Source of the DNA: Nitrospira sp.
Lineage (GTDB): Bacteria; Nitrospirota; Nitrospiria; Nitrospirales; Nitrospiraceae
Direction: 5' to 3'
NCBI GenBank assembly: GCA_024998705.1
Contig: JACOEF010000020.1
Span: forward strand, 1 to 9,291
DNA length: 9,291 nt
The notes beneath the pieces were generated by a model. It was not told the DNA's origin. It made no database searches and saw only the letters and a list, made by a program, of their open reading frames with translations. The translations under genes and the position numbers were made by a program. Shown here piece after piece: positions 6,433 to 9,291 of this stretch (the stretch's first letter is position 1; the number at the start of each line of letters is the position of its first letter).

Positions 6433-7361
6433 GACTGTCCGTAAATTTCCTTGAGGATCACATCCCCCCCATCGGCCAGCAACCGTTCCGCAAGCGTCGT
6501 CCCCAGAGCCTGGGCTTCACTCGCCGGACCTTGGATTTGATGACGGATCACCCGACGTCCGTCCACACTGGCCACCAGGCCATCAACCGTCAGCTTGTCG
6601 CCCTCCAGCGCGGCATGCGCCGCAATAGGCACTTGGCATCCGCCCTCGAGGCGATGCAAGAGAGCGCGTTCCGCCGTGACGGTAATGCGGGTTGGGCGAT
6701 GCTCAAACCGGCTCAACAGCTCACGCATAAAAGGGTCGTCGCTGCGGGCTTCAATACCCAGGGCACCTTGAGCAATAGCGGGCAGACTGAGCTGCACCGG
6801 AAGATATTCGGTGATCTCCGCGTCCCATCCAAGCCGTCTCAATCCTGCCGCAGCAAGGACAATCGCGTCGAATTGTCCCTCACGGAGTTTCCTCAGGCGT
6901 GTGTCCAGATTGCCGCGCAACATCTCGATGGTGAACTTAGGGCGGTAGTGCAGCAACTGGGCTTGCCGACGCAGGCTGCTGGTGCCGATTCTGGCGCCCG
7001 TCTTCAGCTGGTCCAGCCGGGAACCGTCACGCGTAATCAACGCATCCCGCGGATCTTCGCGCGGCGGCACACACAAAATGTCCACTCCATCCGGCAGCGC
7101 CGTCGGCACGTCTTTCATGCTGTGCACGGCCAGGTCGATCTCTTTGCTCAACAGGGCGTCCTCGATCTCATTCACGAACAGCCCTTTGCCGCCGATTTTT
7201 GCCAACGGAACGTCGAGGATCTTGTCGCCCGAGGTTTGAATACGCTGCAGCGAGATGGTCAGGCCGGGTGCAAGTTCCTGAAGGCGCGCTTGCACCCACT
7301 GACTTTGATGCACGGCCAACTTGCTGCCGCGCGTGCCAAGAATAAGTGATGTGCGATTCAT
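6429..7361 (-). CDS. hemC: Porphobilinogen deaminase (hydroxymethylbilane synthase)
   Basis: HemC polymerises four porphobilinogens into the linear hydroxymethylbilane using a covalently bound dipyrromethane cofactor. The 310-residue length is typical. Motifs are GTRGSKLA (9-16), GGKGLF (57-62), HSMKDVP with catalytic D84 (80-86), GTSSLRRQAQL (126-136), RGNLDTRL (149-156) and the cofactor-attachment Cys in GGCQVPI, C242, the same number as in E. coli. The ATG at 7359-7361 has an in-frame TGA four codons upstream (minus strand) and no clear Shine-Dalgarno, but MNRTSLILGTRGSKLA matches the family N-terminus well. It lies 85 bases after hemA and overlaps the next gene by 4 bases, so its hydroxymethylbilane product meets the HemD half of the fusion encoded immediately downstream. 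Confidence 0.97.
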   Translation of the reverse strand: MNRTSLILGTRGSKLAVHQSQWVQARLQELAPGLTISLQRIQTSGDKILDVPLAKIGGKGLFVNEIEDALLSKEIDLAVHSMKDVPTALPDGVDILCVPPREDPRDALITRDGSRLDQLKTGARIGTSSLRRQAQLLHYRPKFTIEMLRGNLDTRLRKLREGQFDAIVLAAAGLRRLGWDAEITEYLPVQLSLPAIAQGALGIEARSDDPFMRELLSRFEHRPTRITVTAERALLHRLEGGCQVPIAAHAALEGDKLTVDGLVASVDGRRVIRHQIQGPASEAQALGTTLAERLLADGGDVILKEIYGQS

Positions 7362-7446
7362 GAGCGGCCGTCACTCGCTCGAGCGGCCATGGGTGCCCGG
7401 TCACAAGGGTCAACGAATCTGATCATGAAATTTCTCACCGGCGGTG

Positions 7447-8853
7447 TCAGCGGACCCGCCTGCCGCGCTCCTTGCTCGTGTGCTGGACCAGTGATGACTC
7501 CGGCAAACGACCAACTCCGTTGCCGGCGATGTTCTCGTCCGGAGGCTCCGAGACGTCGGATGGTCCGGGCGGATACACAGCAGGAGTCTCTTCAAGATTG
7601 AAAAACCGGCGGGCCGCATCGACATACGTCGCGCCGCCCGAGGAATTGGCCTCAGCTTTCAACGTGACCATCGTGCCATGGACCATCTTGTTGACGATGG
7701 CCGAGGCCAACGCTTCAACGGCAGCGCGATCCTCGGACGAGAGATGCGACAGCCGCGCCAAGATTTTATCGACCTCACGCCGTTTGATCTCTTCGGTGCG
7801 ACTACGTAACGCCACGATCGTCGGCGTGACTTCCAGTGACTGTAGCCACTGGCCGAGCACCGCCACTTCCTCCACGACCATGTGTTCGGCCTTCGCCGCT
7901 TCCCGCAACCGATCTTCACGATTCTGTTCGACCCGCATGTGGAGATCGTCGATATCGAAGAGGAATGCATCATCAATCGGGCGGACGGCCGGATCAATGT
8001 TGCGTGGCACCGAAATATCGATCAAGAACATGGGTCGACTCATGCGCTGTCGCATGGCGCGCTGTACATCATCGGCCGTGACCAGGTAATGCGAGGCCCC
8101 GGTGGACACCAGCACGATGTCGGCCCCCGCCAATTCCGTCTTGTAGTCCTCAAACGGCACCGCCGTGCCGTTGAACCGCTGCGCCAATTCCAAGCCATGC
8201 TGAAAATTACGGGTGGTAATCCGAACCTGGCGCACGCCGTTGGCAATCAGGTGGCGCGCCGCCAACTTAGCCATTTCCCCGGCTCCGATCAGCAACACGG
8301 TCTTCTCGGTCAGATTCGAAAGGATCTTCTTGGCCAACTCCACCGCCGCATAACTCACCGACACCGCCGTCTCGGCAATCTTGGTTTCGGTACGCACCCG
8401 CTTGGCCACCGAGATGGCTTTTTTGACGATCTTATTCAGCAACAAGCCGGACGCCTTGTGTGTGAGCGCGACCTCAAACGCATCTTTGATCTGCCCGAGA
8501 ATCTGTGATTCCCCGACGATCATCGAGTCGAGGCTGGAGGCGACACGGAAGAGATGTCCGATGGCGCGGTCCCCGGCGTGCCAATAGAGATGGGGGGTCA
8601 ACTGGTCCGAGGAGAGGGAGAGATGCGCATCCGCCAGGAACTCCTGCACACGACCATACCCGCTTTCCAACTCTTCGACGACCGCGTAGACTTCCACTCG
8701 GTTACACGTCGAGAGGAGCAACCCTTCGCGCACACCGGGATAGGAACAGAGGCGACTGAGAGCTTCCCTGAGCCGACTTTCAGGCACGGCGAGTTTCTCA
8801 CGAATCTCGACCGGGGCAGTCTTATGGCTTAATCCAACGACGATGACATGCAT
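7447..8853 (-). CDS. hemA: Glutamyl-tRNA reductase
   Basis: HemA reduces glutamyl-tRNA(Glu) with NADPH to glutamate-1-semialdehyde, the first and usually rate-controlling step of the C5 route to 5-aminolevulinate. The N-terminus MHVIVVGLSHKTAPVEIREK fits the family. The catalytic Cys is C50 in LLLSTCNRVEVY, H100 lies in DRAIGHLFRVASSLDSMIVG, and the signature GESQILGQIK is at 114-123. The NADPH domain has LIGAGEMAKLAA (188-199), STGASH (250-255) and DISVPRNIDP (279-288). The dimerisation domain ends near FFNLEE (417-422). A Pro/Glu/Ser-rich tail of about 46 residues (423-468) follows, making the protein longer than the E. coli enzyme (about 418). The ATG comes 1 base after the stop of the HemX-like gene, without a good ribosome-binding site, so coupling is likely. 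Confidence 0.97.
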   Translation of the reverse strand: MHVIVVGLSHKTAPVEIREKLAVPESRLREALSRLCSYPGVREGLLLSTCNRVEVYAVVEELESGYGRVQEFLADAHLSLSSDQLTPHLYWHAGDRAIGHLFRVASSLDSMIVGESQILGQIKDAFEVALTHKASGLLLNKIVKKAISVAKRVRTETKIAETAVSVSYAAVELAKKILSNLTEKTVLLIGAGEMAKLAARHLIANGVRQVRITTRNFQHGLELAQRFNGTAVPFEDYKTELAGADIVLVSTGASHYLVTADDVQRAMRQRMSRPMFLIDISVPRNIDPAVRPIDDAFLFDIDDLHMRVEQNREDRLREAAKAEHMVVEEVAVLGQWLQSLEVTPTIVALRSRTEEIKRREVDKILARLSHLSSEDRAAVEALASAIVNKMVHGTMVTLKAEANSSGGATYVDAARRFFNLEETPAVYPPGPSDVSEPPDENIAGNGVGRLPESSLVQHTSKERGRRVR

Positions 8854-8854
8854 G

Positions 8855-9291
8855 TCAGGACACCGATCCGTGACTTTTCAACACTACACCGATCAGGGTC
8901 AAAATCACGCCGGCAAACCCAATGATGGTCAGATATGCGGCTCGTTTGGCCCGCCATCCGATGGTCAAACGCCCGACCAGGACAGCGAAGTAGAAGCCCC
9001 AGGTCACCATGGCCCACGTCTGTTCCGGATTCCAGTTCACATACGTACCGCGCACAATCTCCGCTGAGAAGGCGCCGCTGATGATCCCGAGGGTCAACAG
9101 TGGAAACCCCATGACGATTGACTGCTGATTCAAGTGATCGAGATAATCCAGCGCAGGCAGTTTTGCATAGAGCACATTGAAGCGCTTCGACTTGAGAAGG
9201 CCATCCTGAATGAGATACATCACCCCGGCGACGAATGCGACGGCAAAGCCAACCGTACCCAACATACTGAGGGTGACATGGACCCAGAGCG
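8855..9291 (-). CDS. HemX/CcsA-family integral membrane protein, C-terminal part (cut by window edge)
   Basis: The visible 144 residues read through an internal ATG at 9263-9265, and the frame stays open to the window edge, so the true start lies beyond base 9291. They contain four hydrophobic segments: MLGTVGFAVAFVAGVMYLIQ, SIVMGFPLLTLGIISGAF, WAMVTWGFYFAVLVGRLTIG and YLTIIGFAGVILTLIGVVLK. The pattern and the NPEQTWAMVTW segment match the C-terminal half of the CcsA/HemX cytochrome c assembly family. A His in VHVTLSM just before the first helix corresponds to a conserved family His. The tryptophan-rich WWD heme-binding motif is degenerate (RGTYVNWNPEQ), and the His usually found after it is Val in FAVLVGRL. 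Position directly before hemA (1-base gap) parallels Bacillus hemA-hemX linkage and favours HemX over a true heme-delivery CcsA. Family assignment is good; function is uncertain. Confidence 0.85.
   Translation of the reverse strand, partial: LWVHVTLSMLGTVGFAVAFVAGVMYLIQDGLLKSKRFNVLYAKLPALDYLDHLNQQSIVMGFPLLTLGIISGAFSAEIVRGTYVNWNPEQTWAMVTWGFYFAVLVGRLTIGWRAKRAAYLTIIGFAGVILTLIGVVLKSHGSVS

Noticed and set aside
6291..7349. 352-codon open frame on the plus strand opposite hemC
   Set aside because: hemC has all catalytic residues in place on the other strand. The plus-strand translation is low in family-like patterns and has no ribosome-binding context, so it is a shadow frame.
7362..7446. 85-base gap between hemA and hemC as a promoter, terminator or small gene
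   Set aside because: It contains a repeated GAGCGGCC (7362-7369 and 7381-7388) and a 10-base palindrome at 7376-7385, but no convincing -10/-35 pair, hairpin with U-run, or coding frame with a start signal.

Overview
The window is one dense block of housekeeping genes, all read from the minus strand, so gene order runs from high to low coordinates. I see no mobile element, CRISPR array, rRNA or tRNA. GC is moderately high and gaps are tiny (4-base overlaps up to 88 bases). The combination of a SUMT-HemD fusion, a CBS-domain gene among the heme genes, and tilS-hpt-ftsH at the end fits a free-living Gram-negative-type bacterium. My best guess is the phylum Nitrospirota (Nitrospira-like). That guess comes from overall gene order and protein style, not from a database search.

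Layout in transcription order: (1) 9291-8855, the C-terminal part of a HemX/CcsA-family membrane protein. (2) 8853-7447, hemA, glutamyl-tRNA reductase. (3) 7361-6429, hemC, porphobilinogen deaminase. (4) 6432-4858, a fusion of uroporphyrinogen-III C-methyltransferase (CobA/SUMT) with uroporphyrinogen-III synthase (HemD). (5) 4806-4414, a small two-CBS-domain protein. (6) 4406-3423, hemB, porphobilinogen synthase. (7) 3426-2461, ribF, riboflavin kinase/FAD synthetase. (8) 2457-970, tilS, tRNA-Ile lysidine synthetase. (9) 967-416, hpt, hypoxanthine phosphoribosyltransferase. (10) 327-1, the N-terminal 109 codons of ftsH, the membrane AAA+ protease.

The first half is a tetrapyrrole module. HemA starts from glutamyl-tRNA, HemB makes porphobilinogen, HemC makes hydroxymethylbilane, and the HemD half closes it to uroporphyrinogen III. 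The SUMT half methylates that product toward precorrin-2 (siroheme, cobalamin or heme d1). The glutamate-1-semialdehyde aminotransferase (HemL) needed between HemA and HemB is not in the window. The second half is a widely seen housekeeping cluster (ribF, tilS, hpt, ftsH). Spacing is tight from the HemX-like gene down to hpt, so one long transcript is plausible. The largest gaps are 85 bases before hemC, 51 before the CBS gene and 88 before ftsH.

This is mostly an ordinary conserved region, and I found no convincing undescribed system. The points most worth checking are the CBS protein inside the heme operon, the mixed Cys/Asp/Cys metal site in HemB, the degenerate heme-binding (WWD) region of the HemX-like protein, and an inverted repeat over a possible weak promoter before ftsH.
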